Positions 54,957 through 63,604 of a stretch of 64,000 nucleotides of DNA are shown here, piece after piece. The stretch spans positions 708,001 through 772,000 of the forward strand of contig NZ_CP141944.1 of assembly GCF_035658495.1 (NCBI RefSeq), written 5' to 3'. The DNA is from Novosphingobium sp. RL4. Lineage in GTDB: Bacteria > Pseudomonadota > Alphaproteobacteria > Sphingomonadales > Sphingomonadaceae. Positions within the stretch are counted from its first letter, which is position 1. Each line of letters opens with the position of its first letter. The notes under the pieces are model-generated. The model worked only from the letters and a program-made list of their open reading frames with translations, was not told the origin of the DNA and made no database searches. The position numbers were made by a program, and so were the translations under genes.

Positions 54957-54983
54957 CCGGGTACGTGATACCGGTCGCATAGA

Positions 54984-55955
54984 ATGCAGCAGGACGCATT
55001 TCAGGCGCTTTCCCCAGACGCGCAATGGACCGAGGGGCAACGCGAACTCGCCCAGGCAGTGGCCGATTGGCGGGCCGTGCCCGGCGCCGCACCGACCCTG
55101 GCGGCGATGGACCGCTTCGGGCGCGGGGAAAGGTTCGAGGACTGTCAGCCGCTGAGTGCACTGTTCACCGCTGACGGCGTTTCGGCACGGACTTTCGTGG
55201 ATGATCTCGTTGGCCGGGTACTTTCGGTGCTGCGGCGATATCCCCTGGGGCAATTACCGCTCCGTCACAGCCGCCTGGAGGTGGTTGATACCGTCCTGCT
55301 CGCTCATGCCGGGAACGCCACCCTGGGGCTTTCCCTTTACGATGAAAGAGCGCTGCAACTCCAGCCGGCGCCAGAGACCGTCGAATTCGCGGGGCTGGAG
55401 ACTTGGGCTCTGGTTCTTGCGGGGGAGGGGCAGGCGGAGCGGATCGAACGCATTCCCGTCTCGGATAAACAGGCGGAATTCCACCGGGAAACTGTCCCGC
55501 TGCGCGCGGGAACGCGGCTTTACCGGGACGGATCGCGGCAAGCGCATCAGGTCCGTTCCGTGCGCGGCAGTCTCGTCGTGCTGCGCCTCCAGAGGTTCGT
55601 GCCGGAAACCGATGCCGTGCGTGAATACGGCCTGGCCGATGGCGCGCTGATACGCCGGGCGGCCGCACGTCTGGAACAGACCCGGCTCGACATGGCGATG
55701 GCCGTGCTTGCGGCGCTGGGGCGGCGTGATGCGGTGCCGCTCATGTCGAAAATTGCGCTTGGAGATGGGGCTGCGGAGCTGCGTTGGCAGGCGCTGCGGG
55801 CCATCCTTGCGCTCGACACGCGGGCGGGCATGGTGCTGCTGGGCAATGTGGCGGCAAGCGACGACGCTGTGCTGGCGTCGCCGGCCAAAGAGCTGCGTCG
55901 GTCGTTGCTCGTCCAGTGGCCGGAACTGGAAAAGGTGGCCCAATGGCGCGGGTAA
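54984..55955 (+). CDS. Cupin-like/helical-repeat protein, degenerate partner
   Basis: Unrecognised protein of 323 residues without signal peptide or membrane helices. An N-terminal helical part (about 1-85) is followed by a beta-rich, cupin-like region (about 90-215, ending GTRLYRDGSRQAHQVRSVRG, then LVVLRLQR) and a C-terminal helical-repeat region (AVLAALGRRDAVPLMSKIAL, RWQALRAILALDTRAGMVLL). Cupin metal ligands are not evident (RHSR where the partner has HDH). ATG 54984 follows an in-frame stop, so it is the earliest start. Its end overlaps the next gene by 13 bases. Confidence 0.6.
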   Translation: MQQDAFQALSPDAQWTEGQRELAQAVADWRAVPGAAPTLAAMDRFGRGERFEDCQPLSALFTADGVSARTFVDDLVGRVLSVLRRYPLGQLPLRHSRLEVVDTVLLAHAGNATLGLSLYDERALQLQPAPETVEFAGLETWALVLAGEGQAERIERIPVSDKQAEFHRETVPLRAGTRLYRDGSRQAHQVRSVRGSLVVLRLQRFVPETDAVREYGLADGALIRRAAARLEQTRLDMAMAVLAALGRRDAVPLMSKIALGDGAAELRWQALRAILALDTRAGMVLLGNVAASDDAVLASPAKELRRSLLVQWPELEKVAQWRG

Positions 55956-56869
55956 TGGCGATGCGCGACCCGACGGTGGCTTCGCTCGCCGAGTTTGTCG
56001 ACGCGATCTCGGGCTGGGGTTTCGATCCGCGCGAGGAGGTCAGTCTTTCCCACGCCGCCAACTGGTTGCAGCGGCTCGGTAACGATCGGACGTTCCTGGG
56101 CGACCTGCTCGTGGACATGCTGGCCGGCCTTTCGCCGGTTCCCGATGGCGCCGATGCGCTTGCGGGCGTGGGGCCGGAATCGATCATGCTGGTCACGCCG
56201 GGACAAGGCAATTTCTTCCTCAATGCACGAATCTGGCCTGCGCCCGGTGATTCCCAGTTCCGTGCCAGCGGGCCGGAGGCTTTCGGCTACGGACAGGCGC
56301 ACGATCATAACTACGACCTGCTGGCGCTGGGATATTTCGGCCCGGGGTATCTCTCGGATGAGTATGAGTACGATCGCGAAGCCGTCTCGTGGCATGTCGG
56401 GCAGTCGGTGCAACTACGTCCGCAAGGACCTCTCGTGCTGGAGCAGGGCCGCATCGTCCATTACCGGGCGCAGCGCGACGTTCATGTGCAGCACCCCCCG
56501 GCGTCCCTCTCGGTGGCGCTGAACCTCGTGCATACACAGCCTGGGCAGGCGTGGATAGATCACTGCGAGTTCGATATCGAGCGTGGCACCGTTACCCGCG
56601 TGCTGGGACATGGCCCGAGCGAGAGTTTCCTGCGCATCGCCGTGGCACTGGGCGGGGAAGAGGCGCTGGACATCGCGAGCCGCTTCGGAAAATCGCACCC
56701 GAGCGACCGCATGAGGCTGGTCGCGTGGGATGCCTTGGCGAGCGGGACCGCGGATGCCGCGTTGCGCGATGCGGTCTGGAGGGATGCGGAGCAGTGCGGC
56801 AGCCGGTGGGTGGCTGCCGAAGCACGAAAGCGGAGAGGGGAGGAAGCGGCGCGTCAGTTTACGACCTAG
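55943..56869 (+). CDS. Cupin-like/helical-repeat protein with HxH metal motif
   Basis: Unrecognised protein of 308 residues with the same layout as its upstream neighbour: helical start, cupin-like barrel (about 90-200) and helical C-terminus ([20 protein letters not shown]). The barrel has [20 protein letters not shown], close to cupin motif 1 (HxH, with D in place of E), and [15 protein letters not shown] followed by LSVALNL near motif 2. It may bind a metal and act as an oxygenase or sensor. ATG 55943 with AAGG 7 bases before it overlaps the previous gene, so the two products are probably made in equal amounts and may form a complex. The stop shares CTAG with the convergent ruvX stop. Confidence 0.62.
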   Translation: MARVMAMRDPTVASLAEFVDAISGWGFDPREEVSLSHAANWLQRLGNDRTFLGDLLVDMLAGLSPVPDGADALAGVGPESIMLVTPGQGNFFLNARIWPAPGDSQFRASGPEAFGYGQAHDHNYDLLALGYFGPGYLSDEYEYDREAVSWHVGQSVQLRPQGPLVLEQGRIVHYRAQRDVHVQHPPASLSVALNLVHTQPGQAWIDHCEFDIERGTVTRVLGHGPSESFLRIAVALGGEEALDIASRFGKSHPSDRMRLVAWDALASGTADAALRDAVWRDAEQCGSRWVAAEARKRRGEEAARQFTT

Positions 56870-57351
56870 AAGAGCCCACCCGCCATCGCGTCGATCGCGC
56901 CTTGCAGGATGACGGCGGCAGCGGCGGAATCGATGCGGGTGGCGCGCTTGGCCCGGCTCATGTCCTGTTCGATCAGCCCGCGTTCCGCGCCGGAAGTGGA
57001 CCAGCGTTCGTCCCAGAGCAGGATAGGCAGGCCCAGTGCGGAGAGGTTGCGCGCATAGGCGCGGCTGGACTGGGACCGCGGGCCTTCGGACCCGTCCATG
57101 TTGAGAGGCAGGCCGATGACGATGCCCTTGATGGAACGTTCACGGACCAGTTCCATCAGCAGTTCCTTGTCCGCGCCGAACTTGCCCCGTTTGAGCGTCT
57201 TGCCGGGCGAAGCGAAGCGCCAGCCTGCATCGCAGAAAGCGGTGCCGATCGTTTGGGTGCCGAGATCGAGCCCCAGCAGCGCGCCGCCGGTTTCGGGCAG
57301 GGCATCGCGATAATCCAGCGCGCTCGCGGTGATCACTGTGCCTTCTGCCAT
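56866..57351 (-). CDS. ruvX: Holliday-junction resolvase-like RuvX (YqgF)
   Basis: RNase H-fold nuclease of 161 residues involved in pre-16S rRNA 5' maturation and assigned to junction resolution. It shows [19 protein letters not shown] (first metal Asp), [32 protein letters not shown] (second acidic cluster) and [10 protein letters not shown] near the end. The start overlaps the upstream DUF3089 gene by 19 bases, so it may be translated after it. Confidence 0.92.
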   Translation of the reverse strand: MAEGTVITASALDYRDALPETGGALLGLDLGTQTIGTAFCDAGWRFASPGKTLKRGKFGADKELLMELVRERSIKGIVIGLPLNMDGSEGPRSQSSRAYARNLSALGLPILLWDERWSTSGAERGLIEQDMSRAKRATRIDSAAAAVILQGAIDAMAGGLF

Positions 57352-58451
57352 TTCGCAACCCGTCCTTCGAAGTCCGCGCGAAGGTTCGCCCAGAACAGGG
57401 TCACGTCATAGAGATGGTAGTTGTTTCCGGGAAGAACGTAAGGGCCCATCTCGAGTGCGGGAGGCGGGCCGATGTGGAGAAAATTGTCGGTACCGCAAGC
57501 GGCGGGGACCGTCGCCTTCGCCAGGGTTCCGGCCGCAGTGGCGAAATCGGGTACCAGGGTGCCGAGGTTGGCCGCTGCATCGGCGCTTCCCCCGTCGGTG
57601 CCGGTGATCGGATTGGTGCAGAGAAACGGGCTGGCGGCCACGCTCTGCCCATCGAGCCCGGTCCGGCGGGCATAGGCTTTCAGCAGCATCTGCGTATCGG
57701 CGGGATCGGCCACCGAAAGCCAGCTCACCACGCAATTGACGTCATCGGCGTTCCGGCAGGCGGGAAGGCCCATCTTCGGCAGGTCATGGGCCAGCGAGAC
57801 CGGCCACCCTATCACGTAGGCGGCGATGATACGGCGCGCGAGCGGCGTTCCCGCAACCCGGTCGCGCATGAGGCGGCGCAGGAGGAAGGCGCCCTGGCTG
57901 TGTCCGGCCAGCACGATCGGGCGGTTGCCGGGCACGGCCTTCACGAAAGTGTCGAATGCGGCCAGGACATCCGAATAGGCGAGATCGATGGCCTCGTTCG
58001 CCGGCTTCTCGCCAGTGAGGAACGCGCCGATGGCGGCCTGGCGGTAGCGGGGTGCCCATAATTCGCCCGCGGCGTTGAACGGGCTCGCCATGCCTTTCAC
58101 GAACAGGGCGGCGCGGTCCTGCGAAACCTTGTCAGCGAAGCTGGCGTTCCATGCGCTGCGATCGATCAGGCTGGTGGGATGGACGAAGAACACCGCGACC
58201 GGCAGGGGCTTGGTGGGTGGGGTCACGCCGGGTGGAAGCCAGTGGGCCGGATCGTTTTCGATCCCCGGCCCGGAAATCCACATGTGCGGATCTCGCCAGG
58301 CTTCAGGCCCGAGCTTCTGCTGCGACGCGAAGGTCACGTTCGGCACGAACGCCATTTCCGTGAGCCGATCCGACCACAGGCGCAGGGCCACCAGCGAACC
58401 GATCAGCAGTGCGACGATAACGGCGATTGCGTAGAGGAACTTGCGAGCCAT
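57333..58451 (-). CDS. DUF3089-type alpha/beta-hydrolase, membrane-anchored
   Basis: Protein of 372 residues with an N-terminal transmembrane or uncleaved signal helix ([20 protein letters not shown]). The family core is [18 protein letters not shown] (about 88-105) and the nucleophile motif [17 protein letters not shown] (serine about 180). Two cysteine pairs are likely (CRNADDVNC and others). DUF3089 members are lysophospholipase-like hydrolases of unsettled substrate. It heads the minus-strand unit ending in ruvX. Confidence 0.83.
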   Translation of the reverse strand: MARKFLYAIAVIVALLIGSLVALRLWSDRLTEMAFVPNVTFASQQKLGPEAWRDPHMWISGPGIENDPAHWLPPGVTPPTKPLPVAVFFVHPTSLIDRSAWNASFADKVSQDRAALFVKGMASPFNAAGELWAPRYRQAAIGAFLTGEKPANEAIDLAYSDVLAAFDTFVKAVPGNRPIVLAGHSQGAFLLRRLMRDRVAGTPLARRIIAAYVIGWPVSLAHDLPKMGLPACRNADDVNCVVSWLSVADPADTQMLLKAYARRTGLDGQSVAASPFLCTNPITGTDGGSADAAANLGTLVPDFATAAGTLAKATVPAACGTDNFLHIGPPPALEMGPYVLPGNNYHLYDVTLFWANLRADFEGRVAKWQKAQ

Positions 58452-58483
58452 GGTTCAGGGTCTTGCCCGCCGGTGCGTGACGG

Positions 58484-59596
58484 TCAAGCGCCGGTATCCG
58501 GAGCGCCACGATCAAGGGTATGCTCTCCATCCTCACCGTTGCGGGCAGCTTCGCGTTCGAGCCAGATCTTTATCATCGCCACCAGCGGATCGGCCAGCGC
58601 AAGCCCCAGCAGCCCGAACAGCACCCCCATGATGAGCTGTGCCGCGAGCACCAGGGCAGGAGGCAGGTCCACGGTCTTGCGGGCGATCATCGGTACGATG
58701 AGATAGCCGTCGATCAGGTGTATCAGCAGATAGACAAAGATCGTGTAGAGCCCCATCTCGTAGCCGCCCGAAAAGCCGACGAGCACCATGATCATGCCCG
58801 AGATCGGGGCGCCGATATTGGGCAGGAAGGCCAGGAGGCCGGTGATGAGGCCAAGCAGCGCCGCCATCGGCACGCCGTAGAATTGCAGCATCGCCCAGGT
58901 GAACAGGCCCTCCACGGTCATGCCGATCAGGCGTCCGAACAGCAGGCGGCGCAGGGCCTGGCCCATGACCTTGACCGTCGCCTCGAAATGGTCGCGCCGG
59001 TCGATCGGGAGCATCCAGCCCACACCGCGGCGATAGAGGCGCGGCTCCATGGCGAAGTAGATGCCAAGGACAAGGATCAGGAACAGTGTCGTGAACACGC
59101 CGATCAGGCCGCCGACCACGCGTGTCACCTGCCCGATCCCGCCGACTGCTTCCTGCGCCATGCCGCGAAGCTCGGTGACGCGCGGTTGAATCCCGTGCGC
59201 ATGAAGCCAGTTGAGCCCGTGGCGGAACTGGCTTTCGATGGTGGCCGGAAGTTCGGCTGCCTGAAGTGCGATCTGGCTGCCGGCGAAGCGTGCGACCCAG
59301 AGCAGGAACAGCATGGCGAAGAGCAGCACGAGGCCCACGCGCCATCCGCGCGGAATCTTGAGTATCTTGCCCAGCAGGCGGGCGCCGCCGTCGATCAGGG
59401 CACCGAACACGATGCCGCCGAAGATCACGAGCAGCGATTGGGAAAGAAAGACAGCCAGCGCCAGCAGGGCGGCCATGCCGATCCAGACGAACGCCCTGCG
59501 GGCCTCCGTGCGGATCAGGGGATCGGAAATATCGGTGGGGCCGGCGCGCTCGGCGATGTCGGTCCCCGTTTCGTCTTCCGCCCCCGTTGCCATCAT
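58484..59596 (-). CDS. AI-2E family permease
   Basis: Polytopic protein of about 370 residues of the AI-2E/PerM family: FVWIGMAALLALAVFLSQSL at the first helix pair, a central soluble region with IQPRVTELRGMAQEAV, then GVFTTLFLILVLGIYFAMEP, FLPNIGAPISGMIMVLVGFS and VPMIARKTVDLPPALVLAAQ, the last typical of the family. Members include autoinducer-2 exporters and sodium/proton antiporters, so the substrate is open. The start (ATGATGA) overlaps the lepB stop. Confidence 0.85.
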   Translation of the reverse strand: MMATGAEDETGTDIAERAGPTDISDPLIRTEARRAFVWIGMAALLALAVFLSQSLLVIFGGIVFGALIDGGARLLGKILKIPRGWRVGLVLLFAMLFLLWVARFAGSQIALQAAELPATIESQFRHGLNWLHAHGIQPRVTELRGMAQEAVGGIGQVTRVVGGLIGVFTTLFLILVLGIYFAMEPRLYRRGVGWMLPIDRRDHFEATVKVMGQALRRLLFGRLIGMTVEGLFTWAMLQFYGVPMAALLGLITGLLAFLPNIGAPISGMIMVLVGFSGGYEMGLYTIFVYLLIHLIDGYLIVPMIARKTVDLPPALVLAAQLIMGVLFGLLGLALADPLVAMIKIWLEREAARNGEDGEHTLDRGAPDTGA

Positions 59597-60519
59597 TTCC
59601 AGGCCTTGGTCTCGTCCACCGGGGGACGCAGGCTGGAGAACGATCGGCCGGGCCGCAGTGCGCCCCACCAGGTCAGCGGATTCCAGGTCTGGGTTCCGTC
59701 GAGCGAGAACGTGACGAATTCCGCTCTTCCGCCAATGTCGGACAGAGGCACCGGCCCGCCCAGGCCACCGCCGGGCTGGCCGAACATGTCGGTTTCGAAC
59801 GGCGCACGGCTGTCTGCCGAACGGTCGCGGTCATCACCCATCAGGAAGACGTGGCCTTCTGGCACCTTGATCTCCGGATAATCGTCCAGTTCCTGGTCGA
59901 TGTAGTCGATCACGTCATAACTGGCGCCGTTCGGCAATGTTTCACGATAGGTCGGCATCTCGTAAACTTCCTTGCCGCTCCGCAGGCGGGTACGGAATTG
60001 TTCGAAGCCGTCATAGCAGTGGCCGGGTTCGGCATCGCCTTCGCAGCGCAGCGAATCGTCGGCGGCAAGGCGCACCGGCGGCTCGACCTCGCGCGGAACG
60101 AAGCGGCCGTTCAGCCGGATGCGCCCATTGATGACCGCAATCCGATCACCCGGGAGCGCAACCACGCGCTTGATGAGATCGGCCTTGCGATTGCCGGGCA
60201 CGACGATGACGATGTCGCCGTATTCCGGTGTCTGGCCCAGAATGCGCCGGGTGCTGCGCGGGAGCATGTGGAAGCTGGCCGATGACCAGTTCCAGCCATA
60301 GGGATATTTGGAAACGACCAGACGGTCCCCCACCAGCAACCCCGGCATCATCGAGATCGACGGAATGTAGAACGGCTTGGCGATCAGCGAGTGGAACGCG
60401 AGCACGCCCACCAGCATCAGCGCCAGTCCGCGAAATTCGTGAAGCCAGTTGACCTTTTCCGTCGCCGGAGGAGCCTTCATGGGGACCTCGCTGGAAGTCG
60501 GCGTGGGCTGGTGAATCAT
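59593..60519 (-). CDS. lepB: Signal peptidase I
   Basis: Cleaves Sec signal peptides on the outer face of the inner membrane. The 308-residue protein has one membrane helix (FRGLALMLVGVLAFHSLIAK), the nucleophile serine in YIPSISMMPGLLVGD (about 57), the general-base lysine in LIKRVVALPGDRI (about 117) and the late signature VFLMGDDRDRSADSR. It is translated just before the AI-2E gene and after acpS. Confidence 0.93.
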   Translation of the reverse strand: MIHQPTPTSSEVPMKAPPATEKVNWLHEFRGLALMLVGVLAFHSLIAKPFYIPSISMMPGLLVGDRLVVSKYPYGWNWSSASFHMLPRSTRRILGQTPEYGDIVIVVPGNRKADLIKRVVALPGDRIAVINGRIRLNGRFVPREVEPPVRLAADDSLRCEGDAEPGHCYDGFEQFRTRLRSGKEVYEMPTYRETLPNGASYDVIDYIDQELDDYPEIKVPEGHVFLMGDDRDRSADSRAPFETDMFGQPGGGLGGPVPLSDIGGRAEFVTFSLDGTQTWNPLTWWGALRPGRSFSSLRPPVDETKAWK

Positions 60520-60538
60520 GTCCCGGGGATACTCGGCG

Positions 60539-60949
60539 TCAGGAATGGGGAATCGGGCGTGCTTCGATGATTACGAAGGCCTGCGCCCATGGATGATCGT
60601 CGGTGAGCGTGAGGTGAACCACGGCTTCATGACCGGCGGGAATCAGGGAATCAAGCCGCGTCTTCGCCCCGCCGGTGAGAGCCAGGGTGGGCGCGCCGGA
60701 CGGGGCATTGGCCACTCCGATGTCCTTCATGAACACTCCGGCCTTGAAGCCGGTCCCGACCGCCTTGGAAAACGCTTCCTTCGCCGCGAACCGCTTCGCC
60801 AGGGTGCCAGCCTTGGTGAAAGGCCGGCGATTGGCCTTGGTGCGCTCCAGCTCGGTGAAGACGCGGTTCTCGAAACGCTCACCGAACCTGTCGAGCGAGT
60901 TCTGGATTCGCTCGATGTTGCACAAGTCCGAGCCGAGGCCGATGATCAT
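60539..60949 (-). CDS. acpS: Holo-[acyl-carrier-protein] synthase
   Basis: Transfers phosphopantetheine from CoA to acyl carrier protein. The 136-residue protein starts [19 protein letters not shown] with the magnesium aspartate at residue 8 and has [17 protein letters not shown] (Glu about 60). ATG 60949 is the family start; the longer upstream frame is a shadow of pdxJ. It lies 17 bases after pdxJ and 19 before lepB. Confidence 0.94.
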   Translation of the reverse strand: MIIGLGSDLCNIERIQNSLDRFGERFENRVFTELERTKANRRPFTKAGTLAKRFAAKEAFSKAVGTGFKAGVFMKDIGVANAPSGAPTLALTGGAKTRLDSLIPAGHEAVVHLTLTDDHPWAQAFVIIEARPIPHS

Positions 60950-60966
60950 GGAATGCCGGGTCCTTT

Positions 60967-61713
60967 TTACCTGACCTCGTCCATCAGGGCGCGCATCTTG
61001 CGCACGCTGGCGTCGAGCCCGCAGAATATCGCCTCGCCGATAAGGTAGTGGCCGATGTTGAGTTCCGCCAGTTGCGGAATCGCGGCAATCGGCTGGACAT
61101 TCTCGTAAGTAAGGCCGTGCCCGGCATGGGGCTCGATGCCGTTCTTGGCCGCCAGCGCGGCCATATCGGCGATCCGCCTGAGTTCGGTGGCGACGTCGGC
61201 GCCGGTGGCATGGGCATATTCGCCGGTGTGGAACTCGACCACCGGCGCGCCAAGCTTCATGGCCGCTTCGATCTGGCGTGCTTCCGGGGCGATGAACAGG
61301 CTCACGCGAATGCCGGCGTCCGAGAGGCGCGAGACGATCGGGGCGAGCCTGTTGTGCAGGCCGGCGGCGTCCAGTCCGCCTTCGGTGGTGCGCTCCTCGC
61401 GCCGTTCCGGCACGATGCACGCGGCATGAGGGCGATGGCGCAGGGCGATCTCGAGCATCTCGTCGGTTGCCGCCATTTCCAGGTTGATCGGCAACCCGGT
61501 TGCAGTCGCCACGCGTTCGAGATCTTCGTCGCGGATGTGGCGGCGATCTTCGCGCAGATGCACGGTGATGCCGTCGCCGCCGGCCTCGGCGACGATCCGG
61601 GCGGCGCGCGCCGGATCGGGGTGCTCGCCGCCGCGCGCGTTGCGGATGGTGGCCACATGGTCGATGTTGACGCCGAGGCGAAGCCGCCCCGGATTGAGAA
61701 CGCTGCTCACCAT
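60967..61713 (-). CDS. pdxJ: Pyridoxine 5'-phosphate synthase
   Basis: Condenses 1-deoxyxylulose-5-phosphate with 3-amino-2-oxopropyl phosphate to form vitamin B6 phosphate. The 248-residue TIM barrel shows [17 protein letters not shown] (His about 19), [44 protein letters not shown] (catalytic Glu and His region) and [24 protein letters not shown] lies 5 bases before ATG 61713. Confidence 0.96.
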   Translation of the reverse strand: MVSSVLNPGRLRLGVNIDHVATIRNARGGEHPDPARAARIVAEAGGDGITVHLREDRRHIRDEDLERVATATGLPINLEMAATDEMLEIALRHRPHAACIVPERREERTTEGGLDAAGLHNRLAPIVSRLSDAGIRVSLFIAPEARQIEAAMKLGAPVVEFHTGEYAHATGADVATELRRIADMAALAAKNGIEPHAGHGLTYENVQPIAAIPQLAELNIGHYLIGEAIFCGLDASVRKMRALMDEVR

Positions 61714-61730
61714 CGCTTCCCCCTAGAGGC

Positions 61731-62315
61731 TCAGACCTGTGCCCGGCTGCCGGGCTTGGTTGCGGGCTTGGCGGCCAGTTCGGCCGGAACTTCGTCATCG
61801 GCGTAAGTCGGGAAGTTGAGCGCGACGAGCGGGAAGAACGGCACCCCGAGATCGACGGCGCCGGCCGTGCGATCAACCAGCGAGGCTGCCGCAACGACTT
61901 CGCCGCCGGCTTCCTCGATCGCCTTGATCGCCTCGCGGCTGGACAGGCCGGTCGTGACCACGTCCTCGACCATCAGCACCTTGTCGCCCGGTTCGAGGGC
62001 AAAGCCGCGGCGCAGTTCGAACGTGCCGGTGGGGCGCTCGACGAACATCGCGTCGACCTGAAGCGCGCGGCCCATTTCCTGGCCGATGATGACCCCGCCC
62101 ATCGCCGGGGAAACGACCTTGGTGATGGACTTGCGAATATCGTGGGGGAGTTTTGCGGCGAGCGCGACGGCGAGTCTCGCGGCGCGGTCGGGGTTCATCA
62201 GAACACGGGCGCATTGCAGGTAGTGCGCACTGTGTCGGCCCGAGGAAAGCAGGAAATGCCCCTCAAGCAAAGCCTTGCTGGCGCGGAACTCGGCGAGGAC
62301 TTCTTCTTCCTGCAT
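61731..62315 (-). CDS. pyrE: Orotate phosphoribosyltransferase
   Basis: Joins orotate to PRPP to make orotidine 5'-monophosphate. The 194-residue protein shows [37 protein letters not shown] and the PRPP loop [18 protein letters not shown] (about 115-132). The C-terminal extension ([17 protein letters not shown]) is longer than usual and probably disordered. ATG 62315 has AAAGGAT about 10-12 bases upstream; TTG 62345 is a less likely start. It is first in the minus-strand unit pyrE-pdxJ-acpS-lepB. Confidence 0.93.
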   Translation of the reverse strand: MQEEEVLAEFRASKALLEGHFLLSSGRHSAHYLQCARVLMNPDRAARLAVALAAKLPHDIRKSITKVVSPAMGGVIIGQEMGRALQVDAMFVERPTGTFELRRGFALEPGDKVLMVEDVVTTGLSSREAIKAIEEAGGEVVAAASLVDRTAGAVDLGVPFFPLVALNFPTYADDEVPAELAAKPATKPGSRAQV

Positions 62316-62396
62316 CGGGGGGTAATCCTTTGGTGCAATTTGCAATGTTCTGGCACGGCGGCGAGGCCCCGCGCGTCAAAAATCCCCTAGAGGCGC

Positions 62397-62425
62397 TTGA
62401 GACGGGCGGCAAGGCCGCGTATAGC
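62397..62425 (+). promoter_or_regulatory. Candidate sigma-70-type promoter of the cytochrome oxidase operon
   Basis: TTGAGA and TATAGC are separated by exactly 17 bases, about 97 bases before the coxB ATG. The gap 62316-62521 between pyrE and coxB holds no gene. Confidence 0.45.
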
Positions 62426-62521
62426 CCCCGGTGAAGGGGGGCACAAAGCCTCCGCAATAGGGGTGCGCGCTTGGGAGGCGACTCACTGCGCGTTCATAAA
62501 GAAAACGGAAGCGCTATAACC

Positions 62522-63577
62522 ATGATATTGGGCAAAACCGTTCGTACCTTGGGCGAGGCTGCAAAGGCTCTCGGTATCGTTTCAGCCGGAGTTCTGGCGC
62601 TTTTCACCGTTCCGGCGCTTGCGGCGGCAGGTGCTTCCGATGCGGCACCCGCAGCGGTGGCCGGCTATACGCCGATGAAGCCGACGCCGGGTATCGGCAT
62701 GCCGGTCGAAGGCGGAATCGGTCTCCAGCAACAATTTTCCAAGCTCGGCGAATATGGCGAGTGGATCCATGATGGCGTGCTCATGCCGATCATCACGGCG
62801 ATCACGCTTTTCGTCCTGCTGCTGCTGGTGATCATCGCGGTGCGCTTCAATCGCCGCGCCAACCCGGTCGCGTCGAAGACGAGCCACAACACGATCCTCG
62901 AAGTGGTATGGACCCTGGTTCCGGTGCTGATCCTGATCGGCATCGCGGTTCCCTCGATCGACCTGATCGCCAAGCAGTACAAGCCGGCCCAGAAAGGCGC
63001 GCTGACCATCAAGGTCACGGGCAACCAATGGTTCTGGACTTACGGTTACCCCGACAATGGCGACTTCGAAGTCGTCTCGAACATGCTCAACCTTCCCGGT
63101 CAGCCGGTCATCAACAACGGCGTGCGCGAAGTGGGTTCCAAGCCCTGGGACGGTCCCTCGCACCTTGAGGTCGACAACCGCATGGTCGTGCCGGTGGGTG
63201 AACCGATCCGGCTCCAGATCACTGCAGCCGACGTGATTCACTCGTTTGCGGTGCCCTCGCTGTGGTTCAAGCTCGACGCCGTTCCCGGCCGCATCAACGA
63301 GAAGGTGCTCCTGGTCGAGAAGCCCGGGGTCTACTACGGCCAGTGCTCGGAACTGTGCGGCGCCAAGCATGGCTATATGCCGATCGCGGTCGAAGCGCTT
63401 CCCCGTGCACAATACGATGCCTGGGTGCTGTCCCACGCCGGCGGCGTGATCGATGGTCAGGCCAAGCCTGCCGCCGCAGTTGCGCCGGCAGCATCCACCG
63501 CAGCGGCCCCTGCCGCAGTCGCCACGGCCGAAGCGACGGAGGCAGCCGCCTCCGACGCGACAGCCGCAGCCGAATAA
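62522..63577 (+). CDS. coxB: Cytochrome c oxidase subunit II
   Basis: Carries the CuA centre that receives electrons from cytochrome c. The 351-residue protein has a signal peptide (GIVSAGVLALFTVPALAAAG), two membrane helices (DGVLMPIITAITLFVLLLLV; ILEVVWTLVPVLILIGIAVP), the aromatic stretch GNQWFWTYGYPD, and CuA ligands in ADVIHSFAVP (His) and YGQCSELCGAKHGYMPI (two Cys, His, Met). An Ala-rich tail of about 50 residues (AAPAAVATAEATEAAASDA) is unusual in length. ATG 62522 begins MILGKTVRTLG; an in-frame start at 62471 is less likely. Confidence 0.94.
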   Translation: MILGKTVRTLGEAAKALGIVSAGVLALFTVPALAAAGASDAAPAAVAGYTPMKPTPGIGMPVEGGIGLQQQFSKLGEYGEWIHDGVLMPIITAITLFVLLLLVIIAVRFNRRANPVASKTSHNTILEVVWTLVPVLILIGIAVPSIDLIAKQYKPAQKGALTIKVTGNQWFWTYGYPDNGDFEVVSNMLNLPGQPVINNGVREVGSKPWDGPSHLEVDNRMVVPVGEPIRLQITAADVIHSFAVPSLWFKLDAVPGRINEKVLLVEKPGVYYGQCSELCGAKHGYMPIAVEALPRAQYDAWVLSHAGGVIDGQAKPAAAVAPAASTAAAPAAVATAEATEAAASDATAAAE

Positions 63578-63604
63578 GAGCGAATCGAAGGACAGGGTCC
63601 AACC

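Noticed and set aside
54735..54968. 77-codon plus-strand ORF in frame with the first cupin-like gene, separated by one TGA, considered as an N-terminal extension, precursor peptide or selenocysteine read-through
   Set aside because: Codon use is unlike the genome (many T and A third bases), the start is a GTG without a good site, and no SECIS-like hairpin is obvious after the TGA. The minus frame fits the genome better.
60950..61894. Minus-strand extension of acpS through pdxJ
   Set aside because: The extension is pdxJ read in another frame; acpS begins at [10 protein letters not shown].
62316..62521. Possible RNA gene or riboswitch before coxB
   Set aside because: No conserved tRNA-like or riboswitch-like arrangement was found; only a promoter-like pair could be supported.
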